A DNA stretch of 64,000 nucleotides from JAAYDI01 sp052034005 (GTDB lineage: Bacteria; Planctomycetota; Planctomycetia; Pirellulales; Pirellulaceae), in NCBI GenBank assembly GCA_052034005.1, contig JBPOJB010000009.1, forward strand, positions 124,001 through 188,000, read 5' to 3'. A program made the position numbers and the translations under genes. Within the stretch, counting starts at the first letter, position 1. Each line of letters opens with the position of its first letter. Positions 1 through 8,757 of the stretch are shown here, in pieces. The notes under the pieces are model-generated. The model ran no database searches, had not been told where the DNA came from, and saw nothing but the letters and a program-made list of their open reading frames with translations.

Positions 1-350
1 TGGGACATCGCGACATAGTCGAGGAAGAACAGCGGCTCGGCCCCGCAGCAGATCACGTCGTTGACGCACATGGCCACCAGATCGATGCCGACCGAGTTGT
101 GCACGCCGGCCAGGGACGCGACCTTCAGTTTCGTGCCCACGCCGTCGGTCCCGGAGACCAGGACGGGATCTTCGTAGCGGCGGGCAAACAGGCGGTTGCC
201 GAAATCCAGCTGGAACAGGCCGGCGAATCCTCCGTCGAGCCGCATGACGCGCGGCGAGAAGGTGCGGTGCATCAGCGCCGGCAGGCGGGACATCGACTCG
301 CGATAGATGTCCAGATCGACGCCCGCGCCCCTGTAAGTCGCTTTGGCCAT
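1..350 (-). CDS. purM: Phosphoribosylformylglycinamidine cyclo-ligase (AIR synthetase), 5' part
   Basis: This is the N-terminal ~116 residues; the rest lies beyond the left edge of the window. AIR synthetase closes the imidazole ring in purine synthesis (FGAM + ATP to AIR) in the cytoplasm. Reading inward from the ATG at 350, the protein begins MAKATYRGAGVDLD, as the family does. It then shows the glycine-rich DGVGTKLK loop and the block GIDLVAMCVNDV followed by GAEPLFFLDY, which are conserved in the ATP/formyl-glycinamidine site. A consensus promoter stands just upstream. Identification is secure from these motifs; only the truncation limits it. Confidence 0.95.
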   Translation of the reverse strand, partial: MAKATYRGAGVDLDIYRESMSRLPALMHRTFSPRVMRLDGGFAGLFQLDFGNRLFARRYEDPVLVSGTDGVGTKLKVASLAGVHNSVGIDLVAMCVNDVICCGAEPLFFLDYVAMS

Positions 351-385
351 TGAGCTTGCCTGTCTTGCCCGAAATGAAAGCTAGA

Positions 386-415
386 ATTCTACGAGTCGTT
401 CGTGGGGCTTGTCAA
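386..415 (-). promoter_or_regulatory. Sigma70-type promoter of purM
   Basis: On the minus strand there is TTGACA (415-410), an 18-bp spacer and TAGAAT (391-386). This is a near-perfect match to the housekeeping consensus, about 28 nt of leader before the purM ATG at 350. No purine riboswitch-like fold can fit in so short a leader. The gap 351-585 holds nothing else I recognise. Confidence 0.7.
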
Positions 416-585
416 CGCACGCGCCCGGGCCGCGAACCCGTTCACGCATGACGCGCCGTGGGCTCCATCGCCCGGCTTGCACGGGAGGTTCCGCGGTGAT
501 GCATCAGGCTGACATAGTCGGCCAACGGCGAATCGTGTATCCTTTCGCCGACAGATGGCGGTTTGAACATGCTGGGAGGAATGGA

Positions 586-1371
586 ATGACTATGACGAGA
601 TTGAGGGCTTGGATTCCAGTGGGCGGTGTGTTCCTGGCAGCTCTGGGTTTGACGCTCGCGGCGGCCGACCCGCCTGGGGAAGAGGTCCGCCGTCCGCCCT
701 CGACGTTTGCTCCGGCCGAAGACCTGGAATCGCAGGTCCAGTTCTTCCTGGACCGAGCCAAGGAGGATCTCGCATCGGAGTCGAAATACGGCCGTTCGTC
801 GGTCCAGCGGGTGGTGCGTGACGCCCATACGTTGGCCGTCTTGGCGCTGGTGTTGGGCAAGCACGATCAGACGAACCGGTATCAATCGTCGGCCCTCGAG
901 ATGCTGCACAACGCCTTGCAGCTGGCTGAGAAGGCGCCGCGCTACGACGAGGCTAAGCGGGCCTTCGCACAGTTGCAGGCGCCGCCCAATGCGGCGGCTC
1001 TGCCCGATGCGGACCTGCAGTGGCGGTGTGTCGGGGATATTGTCGTGCTGATGCACCAGATTCCCAAGTTGAACGACGCGTTGCGCCGGCAGGTGAAGAA
1101 CGGGAAACCGGAGCAGTTCGAGCGGTCGCGCGGCGTCGCGGCCGGACTGGCCGCCACGCTGGCGGCGATCGCCCACGTGTCGATGTTCGACGCCAGCTAC
1201 TGTAGCGATCAGGCGGACCAGGCCAAGTGGGCCGAACTCTGCGTGTTGATGCGGGACGCGGCGTACGAGGTGAATCAGGCGGCGCGGCGGGGCGACCAGC
1301 AGGCCGCAGTCGACCGGCTCAAGCCGCTCCAACGCACGTGCGACGAATGCCACGCACACTACAAGGATTGA
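586..1371 (+). CDS. Exported cytochrome c'-like protein
   Basis: A 261-residue protein with an N-terminal signal peptide (basic start, then a hydrophobic run ending in ALGLTLAAA). The body is alpha-helical, and a single heme attachment motif CDECH lies six residues before the C-terminus. A C-terminal CxxCH after a four-helix body is the layout of cytochrome c', so a periplasmic heme protein is likely. Cytochromes c' bind small gases or act in electron transfer; the role here is not shown. The ATG at 586 is chosen because GGAGGA sits at 575-580; the open frame extends upstream without a ribosome site. It stands alone and is followed by a terminator-like hairpin. Confidence 0.7.
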   Translation: MTMTRLRAWIPVGGVFLAALGLTLAAADPPGEEVRRPPSTFAPAEDLESQVQFFLDRAKEDLASESKYGRSSVQRVVRDAHTLAVLALVLGKHDQTNRYQSSALEMLHNALQLAEKAPRYDEAKRAFAQLQAPPNAAALPDADLQWRCVGDIVVLMHQIPKLNDALRRQVKNGKPEQFERSRGVAAGLAATLAAIAHVSMFDASYCSDQADQAKWAELCVLMRDAAYEVNQAARRGDQQAAVDRLKPLQRTCDECHAHYKD

Positions 1372-1432
1372 GATCTTCTTGTGCGGAGCGCAGGGTTTTC
1401 CCGCCTGGCATAGTTCCGTCGCGCTGTGAAGT

Positions 1433-1475
1433 CTCGCCAGGTGATGCGACAGACGAGACGTCGGCGAGTTTTTTT
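1433..1475 (+). terminator. Possible Rho-independent terminator after the cytochrome gene
   Basis: The arms CTCGCC (1433-1438) and GGCGAG (1463-1468) can pair around a 24-nt loop that itself has complementary segments, and seven T residues follow at once (1469-1475). The stem is short, so the call is moderate. It also argues that the next gene starts further downstream, near 1573. Confidence 0.4.
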
Positions 1476-1572
1476 CAGTTCCGTCGCTGGAAACGCGGCC
1501 TCGCGATTGCCCGGGTGGTATGGTTGCTCGTACTGCGTGATCCACATCTGGGAATGCGGCGAGGCCCACTCC

Positions 1573-3657
1573 ATGCTGATGCGATACCCCCACACGGCGT
1601 TCCAGTTCACCCATACGATTCCGTATGGCGCCGTGATCCACGACAGCGGTGTGCAGTTCGTAGTGTTCAGCCGCTCGGCCACGGCCATGCGCCTGCTGCT
1701 CTACGACCATGTCGACGACCGCGAGCCGGCCGATGCGATCCCATTTGACCGGGATGCCGGCCGCCTGGGCGACATCTGGAGCCTGTTCGTGGGCGGGATC
1801 GGGCCGGGCCAGCTGTATCATTTCCAGGCGGATGGACCGCGGGACCCGGAACGCGGGCAATGGTTCGACGGCCGCGCACGGCTGATCGACCCCTACGCGA
1901 AGGCCTTGGCCGGCCGGTTCCAGAAATCGCCGGACGGGATCATCCGGCCGCCCAAGTGCGTGGTGGTCGACGATTATTTCGACTGGGAGGGGGACCGGCA
2001 TCTGCGGCGCGACCTATCGGCCACGATCATCTACGAGATGCACGTGCGGGGTTTCACGCAGAGCCCGACCAGCGGCGTGCGGCACCCTGGGACATACCTG
2101 GGTGTAATCGAGAAGATCCCCTACCTTCAAGCGTTGGGGGTCACGGCCGTCGAACTGATGCCCGTCCATGAGTTTCCGATCCTGGACATCTGGGGCAATC
2201 CTCCGGCGCGCCCGAACTACTGGGGCTATGACCCCCTGGCGTTCTTCGCGCCGCACCGCGGCTACGCCGTGGGCCAGGAGCCGGGCTGCCAGGTGGTCGA
2301 GTTCAAGCAGATGGTCAAAGCGCTGCATCAGGCGGGCATCGAGGTGATCCTGGACGTGGTGTTCAATCACACCTGCGAGGGGAACGAGCTGGGCCCGGTC
2401 TTGTCGTTCAAGGGGTTGGAGAACCACGTCTACTATCACCTGGCCAACGGCGGGAGCCGCTATAGCAACTATTCGGGTTGCGGCAACACGATCAACGGCA
2501 ATCATCCGATTGTGCGCGAGATGATCTTCAACTGCTTGCGGCACTGGGTCCACAACTACCACGTGGACGGATTCCGCTTCGATCTGGCGTCGATCCTCAG
2601 TCGCAACCGGCACGGTCACCTGGTCCCCAACCCGCCGCTGGTCGAGACGATTGCAGACGACCCGTTGCTGGCCGACACCAAGATCATTGCCGAGGCGTGG
2701 GACGCGGCCGGCGCGTACCAGGTGGGCTCGTTCTCGGACCATCTGCGGTGGGCCGAATGGAACGGGCGCTACCGGGACGACGTCCGCCGCTTCTGGCGCG
2801 GCGACGCCGGGATGCTCGGCGCGCTGGCCACGCGCCTGTGCGGTTCGAGCGACCTGTACAAGCGCACCGGCCGGCCCCCCTCGTGCAGCATCAACTTCAT
2901 CACCTCCCACGACGGCTTCACCCTCCACGACCTGGTGACCTACAAGGACAAACACAACGAGGCCAATGGCGAGGGGAACCGCGACGGGGAGAACAACAAC
3001 CTGACCGACAACTATGGCGTCGAGGGCCCGACGCGACGGCGGCCGATTCGGGAATTGCGCACCCGGCAGATCAAGAACATGCTGGCCACGCTCCTGCTGA
3101 GCCAGGGCGTGCCCATGATCGTCGCCGGCGACGAGTGTTGCCGTACTCAGAAAGGGAACAACAACGCCTATTGCCAGGACAACGAAGTCTCCTGGTTCGA
3201 CTGGCGCCTGGTGCGCCGAAACGCCGACATCGTCCGGTTCGCCCGCGCACTGATCCACTTCCGTCGCGGCCAGGCAAGCGTCCGCCGCAAACGGTTCCTG
3301 ACCGGCAAGCCGGACGGTTGCCGCGAGCTGCCGGATGTGAGCTGGTTCAGCCCCGACGGGGGCCACGTCGATTGGGCCCATGCGGACCTGGCGATGATGT
3401 GCGTGTTCACCGCCCCCGATCGGTCGGAAGACCCCAGCGGTACGTCGCGCGACGTCCTGCTGATCTTCAACTCGACGCCCGATCCGCGCCAGTTCGTGAT
3501 GCCCGGGCTGATCGCCAATCGCCGTTGGCGCCTGTTCGTCGATACGGGCAGCCCTGCGCCGCACGACGTCTATCCGAACCTCGACGGACCGGCGTTTCCG
3601 GAACACCACCGCGTCGCGTTGACCTATCGGTCGCTGCAGTGCTACGTCGCCGAGTGA
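1573..3657 (+). CDS. glgX: Glycogen debranching enzyme / isoamylase, GlgX type (GH13)
   Basis: A ~694-residue alpha-amylase-superfamily enzyme that hydrolyses alpha-1,6 branches of glycogen or limit dextrin. It has an N-terminal CBM48-like beta domain (about 1-140), then the TIM barrel. Conserved regions are DVVFNHTCEG (from residue 261), DGFRFDLAS with the nucleophile Asp337, IIAEAWD with acid/base Glu374, and FITSHDGFTLHD with transition-state Asp447. The insert between the last region and QGVPMIVAGDE carries the Asn-rich NGEGNRDGENNN segment typical of GlgX/isoamylase. The frame is open back to 1426 but that stretch contains the hairpin/T-run and looks non-coding, so the ATG at 1573 (or 1579) is preferred. 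No other glycogen genes are adjacent. Confidence 0.9.
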   Translation: MLMRYPHTAFQFTHTIPYGAVIHDSGVQFVVFSRSATAMRLLLYDHVDDREPADAIPFDRDAGRLGDIWSLFVGGIGPGQLYHFQADGPRDPERGQWFDGRARLIDPYAKALAGRFQKSPDGIIRPPKCVVVDDYFDWEGDRHLRRDLSATIIYEMHVRGFTQSPTSGVRHPGTYLGVIEKIPYLQALGVTAVELMPVHEFPILDIWGNPPARPNYWGYDPLAFFAPHRGYAVGQEPGCQVVEFKQMVKALHQAGIEVILDVVFNHTCEGNELGPVLSFKGLENHVYYHLANGGSRYSNYSGCGNTINGNHPIVREMIFNCLRHWVHNYHVDGFRFDLASILSRNRHGHLVPNPPLVETIADDPLLADTKIIAEAWDAAGAYQVGSFSDHLRWAEWNGRYRDDVRRFWRGDAGMLGALATRLCGSSDLYKRTGRPPSCSINFITSHDGFTLHDLVTYKDKHNEANGEGNRDGENNNLTDNYGVEGPTRRRPIRELRTRQIKNMLATLLLSQGVPMIVAGDECCRTQKGNNNAYCQDNEVSWFDWRLVRRNADIVRFARALIHFRRGQASVRRKRFLTGKPDGCRELPDVSWFSPDGGHVDWAHADLAMMCVFTAPDRSEDPSGTSRDVLLIFNSTPDPRQFVMPGLIANRRWRLFVDTGSPAPHDVYPNLDGPAFPEHHRVALTYRSLQCYVAE

Positions 3658-3665
3658 AGGGCTGG

Positions 3666-4790
3666 TCAGGGCGTGCGCTGGGCGTGACGCCGATTGAAGA
3701 GGGCCGGGTCGAACGGATCCTGGGCCCGGTCGTCGGCCGTGGGCGCCGGCTCAGGCGCGGTGCTCGACGCGGCCGGCGGGGGAGCGTCCAGCGGTCCGCG
3801 CGCCGGTTCGGTCGCGGACTGGGCAGGATGGTCCATGCTCGTGGGCGCGGTGTCCGCTGCGGGTGCGCGGCGGCCTGAGGCCGCGCGCCGCGGGAAGTCG
3901 GGCTGCAATAACAGGGTGTGGGCCGAGTGGGGGCTCCCGGGCGGCGCATGGTCCGTCGCGCAGCGCTGGACCCAGTCCACCAGCTGCTGGAGCTGGGCTT
4001 GGTTCCGGCTCGCCAGCGCCGGGTGCTGGCAGGTCCCATGTGCCGCGGTGGCCTTCGCCAGCAGGGGGCTGTCCAGCGGCTTGTCCTGGTCCACGTACTG
4101 CATCGTCGCGCGCAGGTTCTGCTGCGTGAATCGCCGAGGCAACGTGCGGCTCCAGTGCGGATACTCCAGGCGGAATTCCGCGGTGGAGTTGGGACCATGG
4201 CAGCCGCTGTTGCCGCAGCGGTTGATCAGCAGCGGTTGCACGAAGTTCGTGAACTGCTCGACGGTGCCTGGCGGCATCCGGCGTACGAACTGGTCGAGCT
4301 CGTTCTGGGAGACCAGCGGCGGGGCGGCAGGGCGGGGAGCATCGACCGGCGTCGTCTGGCGATGTGCCATCTGCAGGCGGCGTTCAAAGGCCGCCACCGC
4401 CGGGTTGTCGGGCTCTGCCTGTCGGGCCGCCGCCACCTGTTCCGCGGCCGGCGCCAGGAGTTCGTACCGCAGGCACCAGTCGGCCAGCGCCAAGTGTTCG
4501 GCGGCCGGGCGGGCCAGGTGCAGTGCCGCGCGCTTCCGCTGGTAGGCCTCTTCCAGGCTCGCACACTGGAGCTCCACGCTGTCGGCGGGCACGCCCAGCT
4601 CATCCTTGCCGCCCAGGGTGACCACGTAGCGGTCGCCGACCTGGACGATCTCGCCGCGCAGCACCCGACCGCTGCGCAACACGAGGATGCCCGGTTGCGG
4701 GGTCACGTGCGGTTGATCAGCCTGGTTGACGCCTCCGGCGCACAGGGCAAGCGCCAGCCAGGCGCCGCGCGTCCAAAGTGCATAGGACAT
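3666..4790 (-). CDS. Exported planctomycete protein with a CX4CH heme-like motif
   Basis: A 374-residue protein starting at ATG 4790, with a signal peptide (LALALCAGGV). After it comes a small beta region (residues ~35-75, ILVLRSGRVLRGEIVQVGD), then a helical repeat-like segment that resembles one or two TPRs. A domain follows with CGNSGCHG (codons 4217-4197), and the tail from about residue 270 is long, Pro/Ala-rich and low in complexity. The spacing Cys-x4-Cys-His differs from the usual CxxCH but is known for some hemes of Desulfovibrio cytochrome c3; a structural disulfide is the alternative. The domain context (LLINRCG...HGPN) resembles planctomycete cytochrome-like domains. It converges on glgX with an 8-bp gap. 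Function unknown. Confidence 0.6.
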   Translation of the reverse strand: MSYALWTRGAWLALALCAGGVNQADQPHVTPQPGILVLRSGRVLRGEIVQVGDRYVVTLGGKDELGVPADSVELQCASLEEAYQRKRAALHLARPAAEHLALADWCLRYELLAPAAEQVAAARQAEPDNPAVAAFERRLQMAHRQTTPVDAPRPAAPPLVSQNELDQFVRRMPPGTVEQFTNFVQPLLINRCGNSGCHGPNSTAEFRLEYPHWSRTLPRRFTQQNLRATMQYVDQDKPLDSPLLAKATAAHGTCQHPALASRNQAQLQQLVDWVQRCATDHAPPGSPHSAHTLLLQPDFPRRAASGRRAPAADTAPTSMDHPAQSATEPARGPLDAPPPAASSTAPEPAPTADDRAQDPFDPALFNRRHAQRTP

Positions 4791-4901
4791 AGTGGGGGGG
4801 ATGGTACGGCAAAGCCCTATCAGACGCAAGGCCATTTCAGTACTGGCCTGCGGGGCGCGCGCGAATTATATTGGAGGCCGGAGTTGTCAGGAGGGCCAGC
4901 C

Positions 4902-5184
4902 ATGGAGCGAGAGCTGCGCGAGGTCTGGTATGCAGGCCATGTTCAGGGCGTCGGCTTTCGCTACCGGGTGCTGGACCTTTGCGCGACGCTGGGCGGTCAC
5001 CGGCTACGTGCAGAACCTGCCGGACGGCCAGGTTCACCTGGTCGCCGAAGGCGACCCTTCGGAGCTCGATGCGTTCCTCGCTGCGGTGCACCAGCGGATG
5101 CAGGATCACATCCGAGACACGCGCCAGGACCGCCGGCCGGCTACCGGGCAGTTCCGCGGGTTTGAGCTGCGCGTTGGCGGGTGA
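4902..5184 (+). pseudogene. acyP: Acylphosphatase with a frameshift
   Basis: Acylphosphatase hydrolyses acyl phosphates. The first part reads in one frame from ATG 4902 (AGGAGGG at 4889-4895) and has GHVQGVGFRYRVLDL, which contains the catalytic Arg and phosphate loop. The second part reads in another frame: ARRWAVTGYVQNLPDGQ with the catalytic Asn, then VHLVAEGDPSELDAFL up to the stop at 5184. The switch falls at the CTTT run at 4977-4980: removing one T gives DLARRWAVTGYVQ, a seamless 93-residue family member. So this is either a one-base sequencing or assembly error, a real broken gene, or less likely a +1 slip at CTT-T. Both catalytic residues survive but in different frames. Confidence 0.8.
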
Positions 5185-5360
5185 TGGACACGGCGGGCCG
5201 CGGCTTCCCCTGCCGGCGGGGATGGTCGCCGACGATTGACGTATCCTATTGGTCCGCTGAACATTCCGACGCGGCGGCACGTAAGGCCGGATAGTGTCGG
5301 CGTGGAGCAGGGCGGGGGTTCCGGCCACAGCAGGGTCTTGTTTGGGGAAGTGGACAGCGC

Positions 5361-6932
5361 ATGACGGGTGGACTGATGGTCTTGGGTCTCTTGAGTGTCA
5401 AGGCGGTGAACACCCTGACTCCCTTGTGGTTGGTCGGGGTCGGGGCGTTGGCGGGCGTGGCGTTGATTGCGCTCGCCTGGGGCCTGCTCTGGGCCTGTTC
5501 CTGGCTGCCCGGCCTGACGATGTTGCAGCGTCCGGCGCGGGAGTTCTGGCTGACGATCCGCGAGGGTGTGCTGTTCTATGTGCTGGTGACGGCGTTAGTG
5601 TTCTGCGGCATTGGTGTGCTGGGGACCTTCGCGCTGCGGCCGGTGGGCGAGTCCCTGAAGATACTGGCCTCGCTGACGCGGTTGACCGCGGTCGGGACGC
5701 AGAAGTACACGGAGACGATCCCGGGCACGCCCGGTTCGTCCGACCCGAACGAAATCGTGGTGCCGAAGGTTCACGCCATGCCGGTGCCGTTCCACGGCGA
5801 GGAGTTGCTCGATCTGAAAATCGAGAGTTCCGAGAACCTGTCGATGTCGTACGATCCGGCGGCGGAGATGGACACCATCAAGTCGGTCAACATCAAGGCG
5901 GCGGAACCGCTCATCTGGCACAAGCGTCCGAATTCGAAGAGCCCGTTTGGCGAAGGTGTGGTCCAGGCGCTCTACGTGCGGAACCGGGGCGTGGACGACG
6001 CGGTGGTCACGCTGGAGATCACCACGGACGTGGTGTACCCGGAGGTGCGTGCCATCCTCGTGACGGCGGTCGGACTGTTCGGGGTGTTCCTGCTGTATTT
6101 CGTGCAGCAGGCGGCGGTGCCGCGCCTCTCGGCCATCTCGCTGGCGACGTTCAAGTCGGAAGTGGCGCAGCCTCTGTTCACGATCATCCTGCTCTTTGGC
6201 ATTGCGTTCCTGCTGTTGTCGATCTACATCCCGTACAACACGTTTGGCGAAGACATCAAGATGCTCAAGGGCTCGGACCTGACGCTGATCCGCGTGTTCT
6301 GCATCGCGTTGGCGGTGTGGGGTGCGAGCACGACGCTGGCGGACGAGATCGAGGGGAAGACGGCGCTCACGGTCCTGTCCAAGCCGGTGCGTCGTCGTTC
6401 CTTCGTGATCGGGAAGTTCTTCGGGATCGGCTGGACGACGGCGTTGATGTTCGTGGTGTTGGGGTCGGTGCTGCTGGCGGTGGCGTCATACAAGATGATC
6501 TATGACGCCCGTGAGACGGCGAACGAGATCCCGACATGGCAGACCTGCTATGTGGAGATGGTGAGCGTTGTGCCCGGGCTGCTGCTGGCGTTCATGGAGA
6601 CGCTGGTGTTGGCGGCGTTGAGCGTGGCAATTTCGACGCGGCTGCCGATGTTCGCCAACTTCATGATCTGCTTCTCGGTGTATGTCCTGGGCCACTTGAT
6701 TCCCTTGATTTCGCAGGCCACGGAGGTGCGGTTCGAGATCGTCAAGTTCATCGGCCGGTTCAGTGCGGCGGTGATTCCGAACCTGGAGGCCTTTGACATG
6801 CAGGCGGGCATTGACGCAGGGGTGGCCATCCCGCTGGAGTACCTCAGCTGGTCGTTGCTCTACTGCATCCTGTTCAGCGTGGTGGCGATGTTGCTGGCCT
6901 TGATCTTGTTTGAGGACCGCGACCTGGCCTGA
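5361..6932 (+). CDS. ABC-2-type permease-like membrane protein
   Basis: A 523-residue polytopic protein. Two hydrophobic segments lie near the N-terminus (about 20-45 and 70-90), then a ~130-residue extracytoplasmic domain rich in beta strands (100-235). Five or six further membrane spans follow, at about 235-255, 275-295, 315-330, 365-385, 410-430 and 490-515. The segment TTLADEIEGKTALTVLSKPVRR is characteristic of ABC-2 permeases that pair with separate ATPases; Gram-negative homologues are annotated as ABC permease subunits of copper/lipid or gliding-type exporters. It is followed 16 bp later by a degenerate ABC exporter, and no intact ATPase is nearby. Substrate unknown. Confidence 0.65.
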   Translation: MTGGLMVLGLLSVKAVNTLTPLWLVGVGALAGVALIALAWGLLWACSWLPGLTMLQRPAREFWLTIREGVLFYVLVTALVFCGIGVLGTFALRPVGESLKILASLTRLTAVGTQKYTETIPGTPGSSDPNEIVVPKVHAMPVPFHGEELLDLKIESSENLSMSYDPAAEMDTIKSVNIKAAEPLIWHKRPNSKSPFGEGVVQALYVRNRGVDDAVVTLEITTDVVYPEVRAILVTAVGLFGVFLLYFVQQAAVPRLSAISLATFKSEVAQPLFTIILLFGIAFLLLSIYIPYNTFGEDIKMLKGSDLTLIRVFCIALAVWGASTTLADEIEGKTALTVLSKPVRRRSFVIGKFFGIGWTTALMFVVLGSVLLAVASYKMIYDARETANEIPTWQTCYVEMVSVVPGLLLAFMETLVLAALSVAISTRLPMFANFMICFSVYVLGHLIPLISQATEVRFEIVKFIGRFSAAVIPNLEAFDMQAGIDAGVAIPLEYLSWSLLYCILFSVVAMLLALILFEDRDLA

Positions 6933-6948
6933 GCCGATAGGGGTCGAG

Positions 6949-8757
6949 ATGCGTTGGCCCGATTTCACCTCGGCGCGTCGGTTTGGGCGCACGGCACGGG
7001 ACGGCCTGGCGTTGGGGTCGCTGGCGGTCTGCGCGGCGCTGGTGTTGCCTTTGCTGGTGCTGATCCTGGGGCTCGTGGTGCAGCTGGTACTCGGGCCGGC
7101 CCACCAGGTCATGCCGGGCGACTGGGTCTTGCGCCCGTGGACGTCCGGGCGGATCATCGGCTGGCCCTGGTTTGGGGACCGCCAGTACTGCCTGTTCGTC
7201 CTGTTGCTCTGCGGCGTGGCTGCCGGCTTGTTGGAGGTCTGGGCCCTGTTGCTGCTCCATCGCGCGGTCCACCGGGCGGCGCTCGGCGTGGTGCTGCGGT
7301 TTCAGGCGGCGGTCCACCAGCAGGCGTACCGATTGGGCTCGAGCGATCTGCTGGGTGGGCTGCGGTCGCCGCCCGAGCGGTTATTGACGCAGGCGACCCA
7401 GGAGCTGTACCGCGGGCTGGTCTGCTGGTGGCGGGCCGTGCCGTATGCCGTCGTGGCGATTGCAGCGCTGGTGCTCATGGCGCTGGCCGTCAACGTCTGG
7501 CTGACGCTCGTCGTGCTGTTGGCCGGCGTGCTGGTCCGGCAGGTGTTTTCGGTAACGCGTGCGCGTGCGGCGCGACGCGACGAGATGCTGGCGCGGGACG
7601 CGCAGGAGGCCCGGCAGCGGCTGCTGGAGAGTCTGCGTTTGACGCCGCTGGCCGCCGGCTATGGGCTGGCCCACGCGCCCGGGGAGTCGTTTGACGAGCT
7701 GTTGCGGGTGTACCGCGCGGCCCAGTTGCGGCTGGACGACCGCCGGGCGGCCGGTGGCCCGGCCCTGCTGCTCCTGATCGTGCTGGCCGTGGCGTACGTG
7801 CTGCTCGTGGTCGGGCTCTCGCCCTATGTGACGGTGGCCGGGATGGGCGTCTTGACCACTGCGGTGATTGTCGCGTATTTCCCGGCGATCCGGCTGGCCG
7901 GCCTGTCGACGGCCCTGACGGCCGCGGATCAGGCGGCCGGAGAGCTGTTCGCCTATCTGCGGCGGACGCCCGGCGTGCGGGACCTGGACCATGCGGTCCC
8001 CATCGACCGTGTGGCGGATTCGATTCGCTGCGAGGGGGTCACGCTCGCCAACGCGGAGGGCCTGAAGCTGCTCGACGAGCTGGACCTGACGATCCGGGCG
8101 GGTGAGCGGATGGGGGTTCTGGCGACGGACAATGCGGCCGCGCTGGCGTTGGCCGGCCTCCTCGTGCGGCTCTACGACCCGGCCGCCGGGCGCGTCCTGT
8201 TTGACGACTACGACATTGCGACCGCCACGCTCGAGACGGTCCGCGGCCAGGCGTTGTTGGTGCCCGCCGATGGCATGTTGTTCGAGGGGACCGTCCAGGA
8301 GAACATCACGTGTGGTGATGCCGGGTTCACGATGCTGCAGGTGAGCGACGCCGCCAAGGCGGCGCGGGCGCAGGGGTTCGTCCTCGAGTTGCCGCACGGG
8401 TTCGCGACCCGCATCGGAGTTGGCGGCGTGCCGCTTGGCCGCGGCGAGGCGTTCTGTATCGGCCTGGCCCGCGCCTTGGTGCGTCATCCTTCGGTTCTAG
8501 TGGTGGTGGAACCGGCCGATCAGCTCGACCGGACGGCCAAGGAGCGGCTGAAGGAGGCCTTGCGCTGGGCGGCCATGGAGCGCACGATGGTGGTCATTCC
8601 CGCGCGGCTGAGCACCCTGCGGTTCCTGGACAGGATCGTGGTGATTCACGAGGGCCGAGTGCACGCGGAAGGCACGCACCGCGACCTGCTCAAGACCTGC
8701 CGCCTCTACCGGCGCCTGCTCGTCATGCGGTTCCACAGCCTTCGTCACATCCGCTAG
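6949..8757 (+). CDS. ABC exporter half-molecule with a degenerate, probably ATPase-dead nucleotide-binding domain
   Basis: A 602-residue fusion of an ABC_membrane-type domain (hydrophobic segments at ~30-55, 80-105, 160-200, 270-315) and a C-terminal NBD (from ~355). The NBD fold is clear (LYDPAAGRVLFDDYDIATA, LFEGTVQENI, GTHRDLL), yet nearly every nucleotide-contacting motif is altered. Walker A is GVLATDNAAALA with no Lys; the Q-loop reads VPAD, not VPQD; the signature is LGRGE, not LSGGQ; Walker B is VLVVVEP with Asp replaced by Val; the H-loop is IPARLST, not IAHRLST. The start is ATG 6949, 17 nt after the permease gene; the frame is open back to 6910. Its stop shares the CTAG palindrome with the convergent Gfo/Idh gene. 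It probably works as a structural or regulatory partner of the preceding permease. Confidence 0.75.
   Translation: MRWPDFTSARRFGRTARDGLALGSLAVCAALVLPLLVLILGLVVQLVLGPAHQVMPGDWVLRPWTSGRIIGWPWFGDRQYCLFVLLLCGVAAGLLEVWALLLLHRAVHRAALGVVLRFQAAVHQQAYRLGSSDLLGGLRSPPERLLTQATQELYRGLVCWWRAVPYAVVAIAALVLMALAVNVWLTLVVLLAGVLVRQVFSVTRARAARRDEMLARDAQEARQRLLESLRLTPLAAGYGLAHAPGESFDELLRVYRAAQLRLDDRRAAGGPALLLLIVLAVAYVLLVVGLSPYVTVAGMGVLTTAVIVAYFPAIRLAGLSTALTAADQAAGELFAYLRRTPGVRDLDHAVPIDRVADSIRCEGVTLANAEGLKLLDELDLTIRAGERMGVLATDNAAALALAGLLVRLYDPAAGRVLFDDYDIATATLETVRGQALLVPADGMLFEGTVQENITCGDAGFTMLQVSDAAKAARAQGFVLELPHGFATRIGVGGVPLGRGEAFCIGLARALVRHPSVLVVVEPADQLDRTAKERLKEALRWAAMERTMVVIPARLSTLRFLDRIVVIHEGRVHAEGTHRDLLKTCRLYRRLLVMRFHSLRHIR

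Noticed and set aside
442..2001. 519-residue open frame on the minus strand
   Set aside because: It is antisense to the cytochrome c' and glgX genes, shows no motif or ribosome site, and results from third-position GC bias.
2014..3609. 531-residue minus-strand frame
   Set aside because: Antisense shadow of glgX, low-complexity Val/Asp/Arg-rich sequence.
4977..4983. Programmed +1 frameshift in acylphosphatase
   Set aside because: CTT-T resembles the prfB slip site, but there is no stop codon after it and no well-spaced internal ribosome site; kept only as a minor option.
5236..5264. Promoter TTGACG-17-GAACAT before the ABC-2 permease gene
   Set aside because: The -10 match is poor, so it was not annotated.
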